Positions 8,318 through 16,276 of a stretch of 64,000 nucleotides of DNA are shown piece by piece. The DNA is from Anaerolineales bacterium. Lineage in GTDB: Bacteria; Chloroflexota; Anaerolineae; Anaerolineales; Villigracilaceae. The stretch's first letter is position 1. Every line of letters begins with the position of its first letter. The notes below the pieces were generated by a model. It saw only the letters and a list, made by a program, of their open reading frames with translations, was not told where the DNA came from and ran no database searches. The DNA lies in the NCBI GenBank assembly GCA_020851785.1, contig JADZCC010000081.1:37944-101943 (forward strand). The letters are read 5' to 3'. Position numbers and translations under genes: made by a program.

Positions 8318-8494
8318 TTATTTCAAAATAAAAGCCAGAGCGATTAACGCGCCAAAGAGACTGCCCGCCAAGATTCCAATTCGCGCCAAATCTTTTTTCA
8401 CGTTGGTATAGTCGGGAGCGAACTCCGCGCGTTGGGCCGGAATCGCGCTCACAGCGGGGGTCTTGCCTACGGGACGTTTATTTTTCTTAGCCAT
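8318..8494 (-). CDS. Short single-helix membrane protein, 58 residues, next to sortase
   Basis: A 58-codon reading frame with a good AGGAG eight bases before its ATG. The protein starts MAKKNKRPVGKTPA, continues with a short polar part (QRAEFAPDYTNVKKDL) and ends in one membrane helix (IGILAGSLFGALIALAFILK) with a Lys as last residue. It begins 11 bases after the sortase stop, so both are probably on one transcript. A Lys-rich N-terminus before a C-terminal helix suggests an N-in tail-anchored protein. No function is known to me. Confidence 0.6.
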   Translation of the reverse strand: MAKKNKRPVGKTPAVSAIPAQRAEFAPDYTNVKKDLARIGILAGSLFGALIALAFILK

Positions 8495-8505
8495 TTTATT
8501 TTCTC

Positions 8506-9417
8506 CTAATTTTGTAATCGGGCAAACACCACGATTCTTTTATTGTTGACCAGATACGGATAACACGAAATCAAAGTGACGGTGGGGGAGCCGGTGGAAG
8601 CCATTACCTCCACGGCGGTCGGCTCAACGATCACCGTGCGATCCACGATATAGGTAAACTGCCGTTGTTGTGAATAGACAATCACCTGATCGCCCGGCGA
8701 AAGCCGATCTAAATAGCGGAAAATTTCGCCGTACACATCATCATGCGCGGACAAAACCACGTTGCCGCCTTCTCCGGGTTGGGCCGAGCCAATGTATTGG
8801 CCCACGCCTTTTTTCAACTGTTCCCAGCCGTCGCCCTGAATGATCGGCGCGTCCACCTGAATGGCGGGGATTTGCAAACGCACCGCCTGGTTGGGCGCCG
8901 GAGTGGGGAGCGGAATGTTCGCCAGCGATTGCACCATGGGACGTAAATGCTCTGGAATTTCCGCATCGTTGGGCGCGGTGTTGCCGTTTGCGTCGGGCGG
9001 GGTATGCCCGGAAGGAAGCACTACCGCCATCACCAACGGCGTGGGCGTCAGCGTGTCCAAACTGATCGCATTGGCCACTTCGCTGTTCAACGTTCGCAGA
9101 AGCCCCATGCCATTGATCAGCACGGCGATTAACCCCAGCACGGCGATGATTTCAATGCCGAGGAGCAGGCGATCCATCGCCTTGCGCTTCGGGCTCGCCG
9201 CAACCTGCCCGGTCGTGGATTCAGTTTCCTCCGCCGTATCAATAATCGGCGTGGCCAGCGGCGCAACTTCCTCCGCGAGGTTGGGAGCCACCGTCATCAC
9301 GCGCCCGGTGCGGCGATATTGATCCAGCCGTTCTTTGCGGGCCCCGCGCCGTTTTTCCACCAGCAGGCGGCGTAGTTCTTCCACAGAGAGGTCTTCGGGG
9401 GTTTTCTTTCGCGCCAT
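8506..9417 (-). CDS. Sortase (LPXTG-type transpeptidase family)
   Basis: A 303-residue membrane-anchored cysteine transpeptidase. An N-terminal cytosolic region rich in Arg and Lys is followed by a helix (about 83-104), a Pro/Thr-rich linker and the sortase beta-barrel. The catalytic triad is visible: His225 in LSAHDD, Cys285 in TLISCYP and Arg294 in NNKRIVVF. The long N-terminus and spacing fit class E/F-like sortases. No LPXTG substrate gene is nearby. I place the start at 9417 (MARKKTPEDL); TATAAT lies nine bases before it and no ribosome site is seen. An ATG seven codons upstream would put the -10 box inside the gene. Confidence 0.85.
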   Translation of the reverse strand: MARKKTPEDLSVEELRRLLVEKRRGARKERLDQYRRTGRVMTVAPNLAEEVAPLATPIIDTAEETESTTGQVAASPKRKAMDRLLLGIEIIAVLGLIAVLINGMGLLRTLNSEVANAISLDTLTPTPLVMAVVLPSGHTPPDANGNTAPNDAEIPEHLRPMVQSLANIPLPTPAPNQAVRLQIPAIQVDAPIIQGDGWEQLKKGVGQYIGSAQPGEGGNVVLSAHDDVYGEIFRYLDRLSPGDQVIVYSQQRQFTYIVDRTVIVEPTAVEVMASTGSPTVTLISCYPYLVNNKRIVVFARLQN

Positions 9418-9426
9418 AGCGAGGGG

Positions 9427-9432
9427 ATTATA
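9427..9432 (-). promoter_or_regulatory. -10 box of the sortase gene
   Basis: TATAAT on the minus strand, nine bases before the chosen ATG at 9417; the transcript would start two or three bases before the gene. No good -35 is seen. Confidence 0.45.
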
Positions 9433-9459
9433 CCGCAAGCGCGCGGCTCAAAATTCAGG

Positions 9460-9488
9460 TTGCAAAAAAATCGGCCTCTCGTTATAAT
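9460..9488 (+). promoter_or_regulatory. Promoter of tRNA-Val
   Basis: TTGCAA (9460-9465), a 17-base spacer and TATAAT (9483-9488) lie ten bases before the tRNA. It could also drive read-through into the T-box leader. Confidence 0.75.
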
Positions 9489-9498
9489 GTCAACCTTT

Positions 9499-9572
9499 GG
9501 ACGGGTAGCTCAGTTGGTTAGAGCATCGCGTTGACATCGCGAAGGTCGTAGGTTCGAGCCCTATCTCGTCCA
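9499..9572 (+). tRNA. tRNA-Val (anticodon GAC)
   Basis: All arms fold: acceptor GGACGGG with CTCGTCC (one G-U), a D-arm with AGCTCAGTTGGTTAGAGC, an anticodon stem TCGCG/CGCGA around loop TTGACAT (anticodon GAC, reads GUC and GUU), and a T-arm GTAGG-TTCGAGC-CCTAT. The discriminator is A9572. The 3' CCA is not encoded, so it must be added after transcription. Confidence 0.95.
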
Positions 9573-9604
9573 CAAGGTCAGTGAACAGTGACCAGTAAAT
9601 TAGT

Positions 9605-9863
9605 AAGAAGCTTTGACCAAGACGAGTATGTAAAAACGTGCTGACAGAGAGAAGAAATGGTCGTTGAGAGTTTCTTCCAGAAAGTTTTACAGAAAACCCC
9701 TTGCGAGCGTGAAGCGGAAAAGCGATCAGCGATCGCTGAGTAAGTTGAACGGGTTGCTCCGTTAGCGGCTGAAGAGATATATTCGTTCAACTAGTAAACG
9801 AATATAAATCGGGTGGAACCGCGTGAGTTAAAACTCTCGCCCCGTTGTGGGCGAGAGTTTTTT
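9605..9863 (+). promoter_or_regulatory. T-box leader controlling thrS
   Basis: A T-box riboswitch that reads the charging state of tRNA-Thr and lets transcription pass when it is uncharged. The conserved T-box GGGTGGAACCGCGTG is at 9811-9825 and pairs alternatively with the terminator stem. Stem I carries the AGTA-type bulge (near 9626) and the distal CAGAGAG loop (near 9646). ACC at 9696-9698, in AGAAAACCCCTTGCGAGC, is the likely threonine specifier codon. The leader starts within 40 bases of tRNA-Val. The 5' limit is approximate. Confidence 0.9.
9831..9863 (+). terminator. T-box-regulated terminator before thrS
   Basis: A perfect 12-bp stem (AAACTCTCGCCC 9831-9842 with GGGCGAGAGTTT 9849-9860) and a T-run. 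It lies six bases after the T-box motif and is the default stop when tRNA-Thr is charged. Confidence 0.9.
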
Positions 9864-9948
9864 ATTTGGACAATTGACGATGGACAAGCGACCGTAAAAA
9901 CGGTCAAAGGTCTACGGTCTATCGTCTGCAAAAAGAAAGGAAGCGAAA

Positions 9949-11760
9949 ATGTCGCAACAAGTTCAGGAAAAATATGCAGACAGTTATTTATACAAAATTC
10001 GTCACTCGGCGGCGCATGTGATGGCGCAGGCGGTGATGGAGATGTTCCCGGACGGGAAGGTGACCATTGGCCCGCCGGTGGAGAATGGCTTCTATTATGA
10101 TTTTGACCTGCCGCGCAACCTGACGCCCGAAGATTTGCAAGCCATCGAAAAACGGATGCGTCAGATTGTGCAAGGCAAGCATGAGTTCAAGAAGACGGTC
10201 ATTTCGGCGGAAGAAGCGAAGCAGATTTTTGCCGACCAGCCGTATAAGCTGGAGTTGATCGAAGGCCTGGAAAAAGGCGGAACGGACGAATATGGCAATC
10301 CGCTGAAAGAAAAGCCGGAGATTTCGATTTATCAGCAGGATACGTTTACGGACTTATGCCGCGGCCCGCACGTGGAAAATACGAAAGAGATTAAGCAGGA
10401 CGCGTTCAAGTTGATGTCCATTGCGGGCGCGTATTGGCGCGGCGATGAAAATAACAAGATGCTCCAGCGCGTGTATGGCACGGCCTGGGAAAATAAAAAA
10501 CAACTGGAAGAATATCTCCACCAGTTGGAGGAAGCGAAAAAGCGCGACCATCGCAAACTGGGCAAGGAGTTGGAAATCTTCATCTTTGACGATGAGGTTG
10601 GACCAGGGTTGCCGCTTTGGCTTCCCAACGGCGGCATCTTGATTGAAGAGTTGGAGAAGCTCGCCAAGGAAATGGAAGAGGCGGCGGGCTACTCGCGCGT
10701 GCGCACGCCCAACTTAACGAAGGAAGATTTATTTTTGCGCTCTGGTCATCTGCCGTATTACGCCGAGAGCATGTATCCGCCGATGGAATTGGAAGGCGTG
10801 AAGTATTACGTCAAGCCGATGAACTGCCCGATGCACCATAAAATTTTTGGCGCGAAGGGCCGCTCGTACCGCGACCTGCCGATTCGCCTTGCGGAATATG
10901 GGACGTGCTACCGCTACGAGAAATCCGGCGAACTCTTCGGGCTGATGCGCGTGCGCTCGATGCAAATGAACGATGCGCACATTTACGTTTCTGAAGAACA
11001 GTTTGAGCAGGAATTCATGGGCGTGGTGGATTTGTACCGCAAATATTTTGAATTATTTGGCATTGAAAAATATGTCATGCGACTCTCGCTTCATTCCAAA
11101 GCCGGGCTGGGGAAGAAATACGTGGATAATGAACGCCTCTGGATCAAGACCGAAGACATGGTGCGCCGCGCAATGGACAATGGCGGCGTTCCCTACGTAG
11201 AAGAGGAAGACGAAGCCGCATTTTACGGCCCGAAGATTGACGTGCAAATTTGGTCGGCGATTGGACGCGAGTTTTCGCTGGCCACAAATCAGGTGGATTT
11301 TGCCGTGCCGCCCAAATTTGATTTGAAGTTTACGAACAAAGACGGGCAGGATGAAGTTCCGCTGTGCATTCATCGCGCGCCGCTTTCCACGCATGAGCGC
11401 ATGGTCGGCTTTTTGCTGGAACATTACGCCGGAAATTTCCCCGTCTGGCTTTCGCCGGAACAAGTGCGCGTCATCTCCATCACGGATGGGCAGAATGAGT
11501 ATGCTGAAAAAATTGCGAAAGAACTCCGCGCACAGGGCATTCGCGCCCATGCGGATTTATCGTCTCAACGGATGAACGCCAAGATTCGCTCGGCGCAGTT
11601 GATGAAAGTTCCGTATATGCTGGTGGTGGGCGATAACGAGATGCAAGCGGAGCTGGTCTCTTTGCGCGCGCGGGATGGTTCGCAGGAAAATAACATTACG
11701 CTGAACGATTTTATCGCCCGAGCCAAACAGCGGATTGAAAGCCGCTCCAGCGCGTTGTAG
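9949..11760 (+). CDS. thrS: Threonyl-tRNA synthetase lacking the TGS domain
   Basis: A 603-residue class II synthetase that attaches Thr to tRNA-Thr. It begins directly in the editing region (RHSAAHVMAQAVMEMFPD, the HxxxH zinc-like editing motif in variant form), so the roughly 60-residue N-terminal TGS domain of the E. coli enzyme is absent. The catalytic core has the zinc ligand region MNCPMHH, motif 2 around ACEYGTCYRYEKSGELFGL-type residues, and CIHRAPLSTHERMVGF near motif 3. The C-terminal anticodon-binding domain is complete. AAGGAAG precedes the ATG. Expression is set by the T-box leader just upstream. Confidence 0.96.
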   Translation: MSQQVQEKYADSYLYKIRHSAAHVMAQAVMEMFPDGKVTIGPPVENGFYYDFDLPRNLTPEDLQAIEKRMRQIVQGKHEFKKTVISAEEAKQIFADQPYKLELIEGLEKGGTDEYGNPLKEKPEISIYQQDTFTDLCRGPHVENTKEIKQDAFKLMSIAGAYWRGDENNKMLQRVYGTAWENKKQLEEYLHQLEEAKKRDHRKLGKELEIFIFDDEVGPGLPLWLPNGGILIEELEKLAKEMEEAAGYSRVRTPNLTKEDLFLRSGHLPYYAESMYPPMELEGVKYYVKPMNCPMHHKIFGAKGRSYRDLPIRLAEYGTCYRYEKSGELFGLMRVRSMQMNDAHIYVSEEQFEQEFMGVVDLYRKYFELFGIEKYVMRLSLHSKAGLGKKYVDNERLWIKTEDMVRRAMDNGGVPYVEEEDEAAFYGPKIDVQIWSAIGREFSLATNQVDFAVPPKFDLKFTNKDGQDEVPLCIHRAPLSTHERMVGFLLEHYAGNFPVWLSPEQVRVISITDGQNEYAEKIAKELRAQGIRAHADLSSQRMNAKIRSAQLMKVPYMLVVGDNEMQAELVSLRARDGSQENNITLNDFIARAKQRIESRSSAL

Positions 11761-11774
11761 TCGAATTGATAACT

Positions 11775-11899
11775 CACCTTACGCAGTTTTGCGAAAATTC
11801 GTAAATTCTCCCTCACCCTAACCCTCTCCCAACGGGAGAGGGGACTCCCTTCTCCAACGGGATGCTTCGCGAGGGTTGAGGATGAGGGCGCGTAAGGTG
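11775..11899. repeat. MITE/REP-like structured repeat, copy 1
   Basis: A 125-bp element with perfect 10-bp terminal inverted repeats CACCTTACGC / GCGTAAGGTG and an internal CCCTCACCCTAACCCTCTCC block followed by its near-inverse. It starts 14 bases after the thrS stop. The 9-base word AATTGATAA occurs on both sides (11764-11772 and 11900-11908), which could be a target-site duplication. It codes for nothing evident. Confidence 0.8.
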
Positions 11900-11910
11900 A
11901 ATTGATAAAC

Positions 11911-11944
11911 AAAAACTGGAGAGTCGCAAGACTCTCCAGTTTTT
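11911..11944. terminator. Bidirectional terminator between thrS and the CopD-like gene
   Basis: A perfect 15-bp stem AAAAACTGGAGAGTC / GACTCTCCAGTTTTT around GCAA, A-rich on one side and T-rich on the other, so it can end transcripts from both strands. Confidence 0.9.
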
Positions 11945-11952
11945 GTTTACGC

Positions 11953-12459
11953 TTACGACGCTCTGGCAAAGCCAGTGGCTAATAAAACCAGAATCGCGAT
12001 CCAGATGTTGATTTGGAGCAGAAGGTTTTCTTTGCGATTTAGCTTTTCCAACTCGGCGGTATTGGCTTTGTGTTTGATTAACAAAATCCGGTGAATGGCG
12101 GGGAGCGTTTCCCAGGTTTGCACGGCCATCACGATAATCATGGCCACGCCCAGCAGATGTTTGACCAGCATGGCGATGGACCATTGCGTACTGATGTTTA
12201 TGAAACCGTCGTAATGCGGGTTGACGCTCATTTGAATCAGCCCGCTGGCGGTGAGCAGGACGATGCTAAACCAGGCGATCGGCTCCAGCCGTTTTTGGAC
12301 GGCGGAGATAAAGCTCAATTGGTCGGCCAGGCTCAAGGTCCGTTTGGCGGCGGGCAGGACGAGCAGAAAGATGGCGGTCAGGCTTCCGATCCAAATCACA
12401 GTGGCGAGCATGTGCAACCAATAGATCAGCGCCAGAATCCACGCGGCAGGTTGGGGCAT
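11953..12459 (-). CDS. CopD-like membrane protein
   Basis: A 168-residue protein with four hydrophobic helices. The first, ILALIYWLHMLATVIWIGSL, carries the His in a WLH(x6)W pattern typical of the CopD/YubD copper-export-related domain; a second His in a helix (LVKHLLGVAMIIV) also fits. The family is linked to copper or heme-type membrane proteins, but copper transport is not shown here. The start at 12459 lies two bases after the stop of the upstream TPR-like gene, so the two are co-transcribed. A bidirectional terminator follows. Confidence 0.7.
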   Translation of the reverse strand: MPQPAAWILALIYWLHMLATVIWIGSLTAIFLLVLPAAKRTLSLADQLSFISAVQKRLEPIAWFSIVLLTASGLIQMSVNPHYDGFINISTQWSIAMLVKHLLGVAMIIVMAVQTWETLPAIHRILLIKHKANTAELEKLNRKENLLLQINIWIAILVLLATGFARAS

Positions 12460-12461
12460 GA

Positions 12462-13544
12462 TTAGGGCGTGGGCGTAGGCGCTGGGGTGTCTGTAGGCGG
12501 CAGAGCAGGCGTATCGGTCACGGCGAGGGTGGCGGTGGCGGCCAGGGTGGGCGTGGCGGGATAGCACTCGATATAGGACTTGTTGGAGTTGGCATCGGCG
12601 GTTGAGTCCAATTGCCCGTAGGCGCTGGCGTTTTGATATTGTTGGTAGGCGTCACAGTAGCGTTGTTGCGCGAATAATTCGTCGCCGTAGCGCATGGAGG
12701 CTTGATAGTAGCGTTGCGAGCCGGTCATTGTGCCGTCCCATAAAGAAGGCCAGCCGGTACCTACTTCGGCGAAGTAAGTGACCGCTTGCGACCAATCCAA
12801 CTCCCAGAAGGATGCGCCAGTGATGTATAAGCGGGCGCCTTCACGCAAACCTTCGGCGGAGCGATCCAGCGGGCCGAACCTTTCGGCCAGCGAGAGTTGA
12901 TAAATGCCGCCTTCCAAATTGCCCTGTTTGGTGATCAAATCCACGCCATAATTGCGCAGGGCAAAATAATACATGCCGTCTATTTGCGCGGTTTTATAGC
13001 TGGGGTCTAACTTGCGGATGGTGTCTAAAGCGCCCAATGCGCCGGGCCAATCCTGCGCCAGAATCAGTTGTTGGGCGCGTTCGTAGGCGCTTTCTGCGCC
13101 GCTGAAGTCTGGCGTGGGGGTTAAGGTGGGCGTGACGGTGGGCGTGGGGATACTGCTTAACACGAGGACTTCGGTTAACTTTTCGGAAGCGCCGGGGAAG
13201 GTGGGGTCAATGGAGATGATGTGTTCCAGGCGTTGGCGGGCAAGGTCGTAGCGCCCGAACTGAATATCCACCAGCGCAAATTGATATTGCTCGGCCGCCT
13301 GCTGTGAATCCAGCGCTTGTTTGGCGACTTTGCGATCTTGCAGACCGGCGCCATACCCGCTGTAGGCGCCCAGCCCCAGGAGGACGAGAAAGCCTAAACT
13401 GGAGATGAGGATGGCGCGCCAGCGCGACGGCTTCTTGACGGGTTGCAGAGGTTGGGTGTCTTCCGGCTTGGGGGCGCTTTCGGTTTGAGGGCGCTCCGGC
13501 TGGACGGGTTCGTTGGGTTGAGTTGAGTCGAGTTGGTCAGTCAT
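12462..13544 (-). CDS. Membrane-anchored TPR-like protein with Pro/Thr-rich segments
   Basis: A 360-residue protein of unknown role. A polar N-terminal part rich in Gln/Pro (1-40) is followed by one helix (RAILISSLGFLVLLGLGAYS). TPR-like helical repeats follow (AAEQYQFALVDIQFGRYDLA; SAYERAQQLILAQDWPGAL; ASMRYGDELFAQQRYCDAY), interrupted by a Pro/Thr linker (TPTVTPTLTPTPD), and the C-terminus is again Pro/Thr-rich. It probably displays the repeats outside the membrane. TATAAT lies exactly six bases before the ATG, so the mRNA should start at the A of the start codon. Confidence 0.75.
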   Translation of the reverse strand: MTDQLDSTQPNEPVQPERPQTESAPKPEDTQPLQPVKKPSRWRAILISSLGFLVLLGLGAYSGYGAGLQDRKVAKQALDSQQAAEQYQFALVDIQFGRYDLARQRLEHIISIDPTFPGASEKLTEVLVLSSIPTPTVTPTLTPTPDFSGAESAYERAQQLILAQDWPGALGALDTIRKLDPSYKTAQIDGMYYFALRNYGVDLITKQGNLEGGIYQLSLAERFGPLDRSAEGLREGARLYITGASFWELDWSQAVTYFAEVGTGWPSLWDGTMTGSQRYYQASMRYGDELFAQQRYCDAYQQYQNASAYGQLDSTADANSNKSYIECYPATPTLAATATLAVTDTPALPPTDTPAPTPTP

Positions 13545-13550
13545 AAAATG

Positions 13551-13556
13551 ATTATA
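13551..13556 (-). promoter_or_regulatory. -10 box predicting a leaderless mRNA
   Basis: TATAAT on the minus strand ends six bases before the ATG at 13544. No ribosome site is present. The -35 is not convincing. Confidence 0.5.
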
Positions 13557-13630
13557 CTTTGCTTTGTTTTTTGAATTTTACAAATTGGCGGCGACGGCTT
13601 TCAAAACAGGGATGAATCTTACGCCGTTAA

Positions 13631-15130
13631 TCATAACTTAAAAAGTAGTTTGGCATCAGACCAAACCAGCGCCAGCGAGACCAGCCCGCCCACCGTCATG
13701 CCGATTAGGGCCGTAATCACTGCCCCGCCGGGCAAATAGAGCGCGATCAAATACGTCACGATGCCGCCGATGGCGGCTGAGAACAACCCGCGCCAAACGG
13801 AACTGCCCACATGAAGCGGCTCGTGCGTGCGTTTGGAGAGCCAATGAAAGAGGATAATCGCTTCCACCAGCAGGGCAATTTCGGCAAAGGCGATGACTGG
13901 CGCGCCAACCTTCGGGAAGAACGTCAGCCCGATTAGCCCAATTCCCAGGAACATGATCAGACGCAGGATGACCGCATACAGCGGAAAGAGCGGTTCCTTG
14001 CGCGCATAGAAGGAACGCGCCGCAACTTCATGAATGGTGAAGCCTGTTAGAGTTAATAAATAAGCGCGGGTGGTGGCGGTGAGCAGGGCGGAAGTCGCTT
14101 CATCAAAGCCGAAGACGGCCCGCACCAGCGGATGAATCCCCGCGGCCATCACCGCCGCAATTGGAATCGTCAGCGAAATCAAAACGCGCAAGGCCCGTTC
14201 GAGCGTTTTATGGAAGCCCGCCCAATCTGCGCGCGCGGCATATTCTGAAAGCGCGGGGAGCAGGGCGGTGGCCAGGGCTGTGCCTAAGACCGTTTCTGGC
14301 GCTTGCATAATCATCCAGCCGTAGGTTAAGGAAGAGACCGCGCCCGCCTGATCCAGCCGCGAGGCCAGGTTGTCACGCGCGATCACCACGAACTGAATGC
14401 CCGCCATCGTCAATAAACGCGGAGCCATCAACTTGAGCGCTTCAATCAAACCGGTGTGTCGCAAATTAAGCGCGGGCGTCCAGCGAAAGCCAAACTTGAA
14501 AAGCCCGGGCAGTTGAATGAGCAAATGTAAAGCCGCGCCGAGGATCACGCCATAGACCAGCCCATGAATGCCAAAGCGTTCCGCAAGAAATAACCCGCCG
14601 AAGACGCGCCCCACGTTGTACATTGTCGGCGCGAGCGCGGGCAAAACGAAAGATTGATTGGCTTGTAGCGAAGCTGAAACCAATCCGCTGACTGAAAAAA
14701 TAATCGTGCCAATCAAGTTCAGGCGCATCAACTCCACCAGCAAATGTAATTGTTCCGCGCTGAAGCCCGGCGCAATCACCAGCCGCGCAATCGGCTCGGC
14801 TAAGACGCTGATTAGAACGGCAAATCCGCCGGTGACCACAAAAGCCACATTCACCACGCGGGAAAATAAATCCCAGGCGGCGGCGCGATTTTGAAGCGTG
14901 AGGTATTCCGTCAACAGCGGGATGAAGGCCATGGCCAGCGCGCCGCCGGAAATTAATGCAAACAAAACGTCCGGCAGGTTGTTGGCGGCGTTGTACGTGT
15001 CGAGGAGCGCCACTTCATTGCCATATAAGTTGATCGAAATGCGCGTGAAGAAAAACGCGAGAACTTTATCCAAAAGAAACAGGCTGGCGACGATGAGCGA
15101 GTTTTTAGTAAGCGTGGAAAGTTTGTTCAT
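13631..15130 (-). CDS. murJ: Lipid II flippase MurJ family protein
   Basis: A 499-residue, 14-helix membrane protein of the MurJ/MviN family (MOP superfamily), which flips lipid-linked peptidoglycan precursor across the membrane. The N-terminal helix region LFLLDKVLAFFFTRISI, ISGGALAMAFIPLLTEYLT and FSVSGLVSASLQA carry the family pattern. I start it at 15130, where ATG overlaps the TAA of the SDR gene (TAATG); a longer frame upstream is antisense-like sequence within the SDR gene. A relative in polysaccharide export cannot be excluded. Confidence 0.85.
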   Translation of the reverse strand: MNKLSTLTKNSLIVASLFLLDKVLAFFFTRISINLYGNEVALLDTYNAANNLPDVLFALISGGALAMAFIPLLTEYLTLQNRAAAWDLFSRVVNVAFVVTGGFAVLISVLAEPIARLVIAPGFSAEQLHLLVELMRLNLIGTIIFSVSGLVSASLQANQSFVLPALAPTMYNVGRVFGGLFLAERFGIHGLVYGVILGAALHLLIQLPGLFKFGFRWTPALNLRHTGLIEALKLMAPRLLTMAGIQFVVIARDNLASRLDQAGAVSSLTYGWMIMQAPETVLGTALATALLPALSEYAARADWAGFHKTLERALRVLISLTIPIAAVMAAGIHPLVRAVFGFDEATSALLTATTRAYLLTLTGFTIHEVAARSFYARKEPLFPLYAVILRLIMFLGIGLIGLTFFPKVGAPVIAFAEIALLVEAIILFHWLSKRTHEPLHVGSSVWRGLFSAAIGGIVTYLIALYLPGGAVITALIGMTVGGLVSLALVWSDAKLLFKL

Positions 15131-15921
15131 TACAACGTCCCCTGATAAATGCCGCCATCTACATTTAACATTACGCCGGTGATGTAAGACGCGGCGGGGG
15201 AGGAGAGGAACACGGCCGCATTGGCAAACTCTGCCGGTTGACCGATGCGCCCCAAGGCGCTGGCCGCAGTTTGTTTGCGCGTCTCTTCCTCCACCGATGA
15301 TTGATTCGCGGTGGCCCGAACATTCATCAACTCTGTGACGCGTTCGGTTTCCGTCCAACCCGGCAGAATCGAGTTGACGCGAATGCCTTCCTTGCCCAAT
15401 TCCAGCGCCAGAGATTTGGTGAGTCCAATCGTCGCCAAGCGCAGGCTGTTGGATAACAATAAATTTGCAATCGGCTGTTTGGCCGAGACGGAAGTAATCG
15501 TCAGCACGCTGGCCGAGTCCGAGGTCCGTAAAAATGGAAGCGCGGCTTTAATCAAACGCACATGAGTCATCAGGCATAAATCCACGCCGATTTGCCAATC
15601 CGCTTCGCTGAGCGAATCAATCGAGCCGGAGGCCGGGCCGCCGGTGTTGGTGATGAGAATATCCAACCCGCCAAAAGAATCAACAACGGATTGAATTAAT
15701 TTTTCAGGGACATCCGGCGAACTCACATCGCCAGCCAGCCCAAGCGCTTGTGACTTTGTTTCTTTACTTATATTTTCAGCCGCGCTTTTGATTTTCTTTT
15801 CATCGCGCCCATTGATTGCAACCCTTGCGCCTTCTTTTGCAAGCAAATGGGCAGTTGCATATCCCAAGCCACGCGACGAACCCGTGACCAGCGCTCGTTT
15901 GTCTTTTAGTTGTAAATCCAT
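15130..15921 (-). CDS. SDR-family oxidoreductase with altered catalytic motif
   Basis: A 263-residue short-chain dehydrogenase/reductase resembling FabG. The NAD(P)-binding TGSSRGLGYATA, the NTGG motif in place of NNAG, and ILPGWTETER are clear. The catalytic YxxxK is missing: the aligned stretch after the active-site Ser reads NLLLSNSLRLA, so Tyr is Ser or Leu and Lys is Arg. Related BKR-like atypical SDRs show the same LSNxxR pattern, so this is probably a subfamily trait and not decay. GAGGAG precedes the start. It is translationally coupled to murJ through TAATG. Confidence 0.85.
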   Translation of the reverse strand: MDLQLKDKRALVTGSSRGLGYATAHLLAKEGARVAINGRDEKKIKSAAENISKETKSQALGLAGDVSSPDVPEKLIQSVVDSFGGLDILITNTGGPASGSIDSLSEADWQIGVDLCLMTHVRLIKAALPFLRTSDSASVLTITSVSAKQPIANLLLSNSLRLATIGLTKSLALELGKEGIRVNSILPGWTETERVTELMNVRATANQSSVEEETRKQTAASALGRIGQPAEFANAAVFLSSPAASYITGVMLNVDGGIYQGTL

Positions 15922-16168
15922 GCACGCTCCTCGGTTAAAGGATTGTATCCGAGAAAGATTAATCCTGCCGAAACTGAGCGCTTAGGATTCTATAAAAGAT
16001 GGCATTGTCCTGTTTAAGAAAAGAAAATTTATTTTGCAATTGTCCTTGGGAAAAGTTGGTTTGTCGGCTGAAATTACAGAAACAATATTACACTACTTCG
16101 ATTACCCCGCCCAATCTTAAAGTTAAACCTTTCTACGTAATAAATGTTTATAGGGCTAAGAAGTTGAG

Positions 16169-16223
16169 CCGTATAGTAAGGTTCATCTTGCCTTTTATGG
16201 ACAAGATAAATCTTATCGTACGG
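16169..16223. other. Unexplained structured intergenic element
   Basis: In the 355-bp AT-rich gap between the SDR and HtrA genes, CCGTATAGTAAG (16169-16180) pairs with CTTATCGTACGG (16212-16223) with one mismatch and G-U pairs, and an inner ATCTTG/CAAGAT (16185-16190, 16202-16207) extends the hairpin. The rest of the gap (15922-16168) shows no gene I can support. It matches no RNA family I know. Confidence 0.35.
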
Positions 16224-16235
16224 CGGTGAAATAAA

Positions 16236-16272
16236 AAAGCCCCCCGAATTTTTATTGAATTCGGGGGGCTTT
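16236..16272. terminator. Terminator of the htrA-dnaJ operon (bidirectional)
   Basis: A perfect 15-bp stem, AAAGCCCCCCGAATT with its inverse, flanked by A and T runs on the two sides. It lies four bases after the HtrA stop on the minus strand. Confidence 0.9.
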
Positions 16273-16276
16273 ACGT

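Noticed and set aside
11775..11899. A CRISPR array or IS remnant at the structured repeats
   Set aside because: The copies are single, not arrayed with spacers, and contain no coding capacity; they fit a MITE/REP-like repeat better.
15131..15358. A 76-residue N-terminal extension of MurJ
   Set aside because: The stretch lies inside the SDR gene in another frame and is rich in Arg and Gly; the TAATG overlap at 15130 gives a normal MurJ start.
15999..16229. A 76-codon frame in the SDR-htrA gap
   Set aside because: No ribosome site, odd composition, and it overlaps the hairpin element; I do not count it as a gene.
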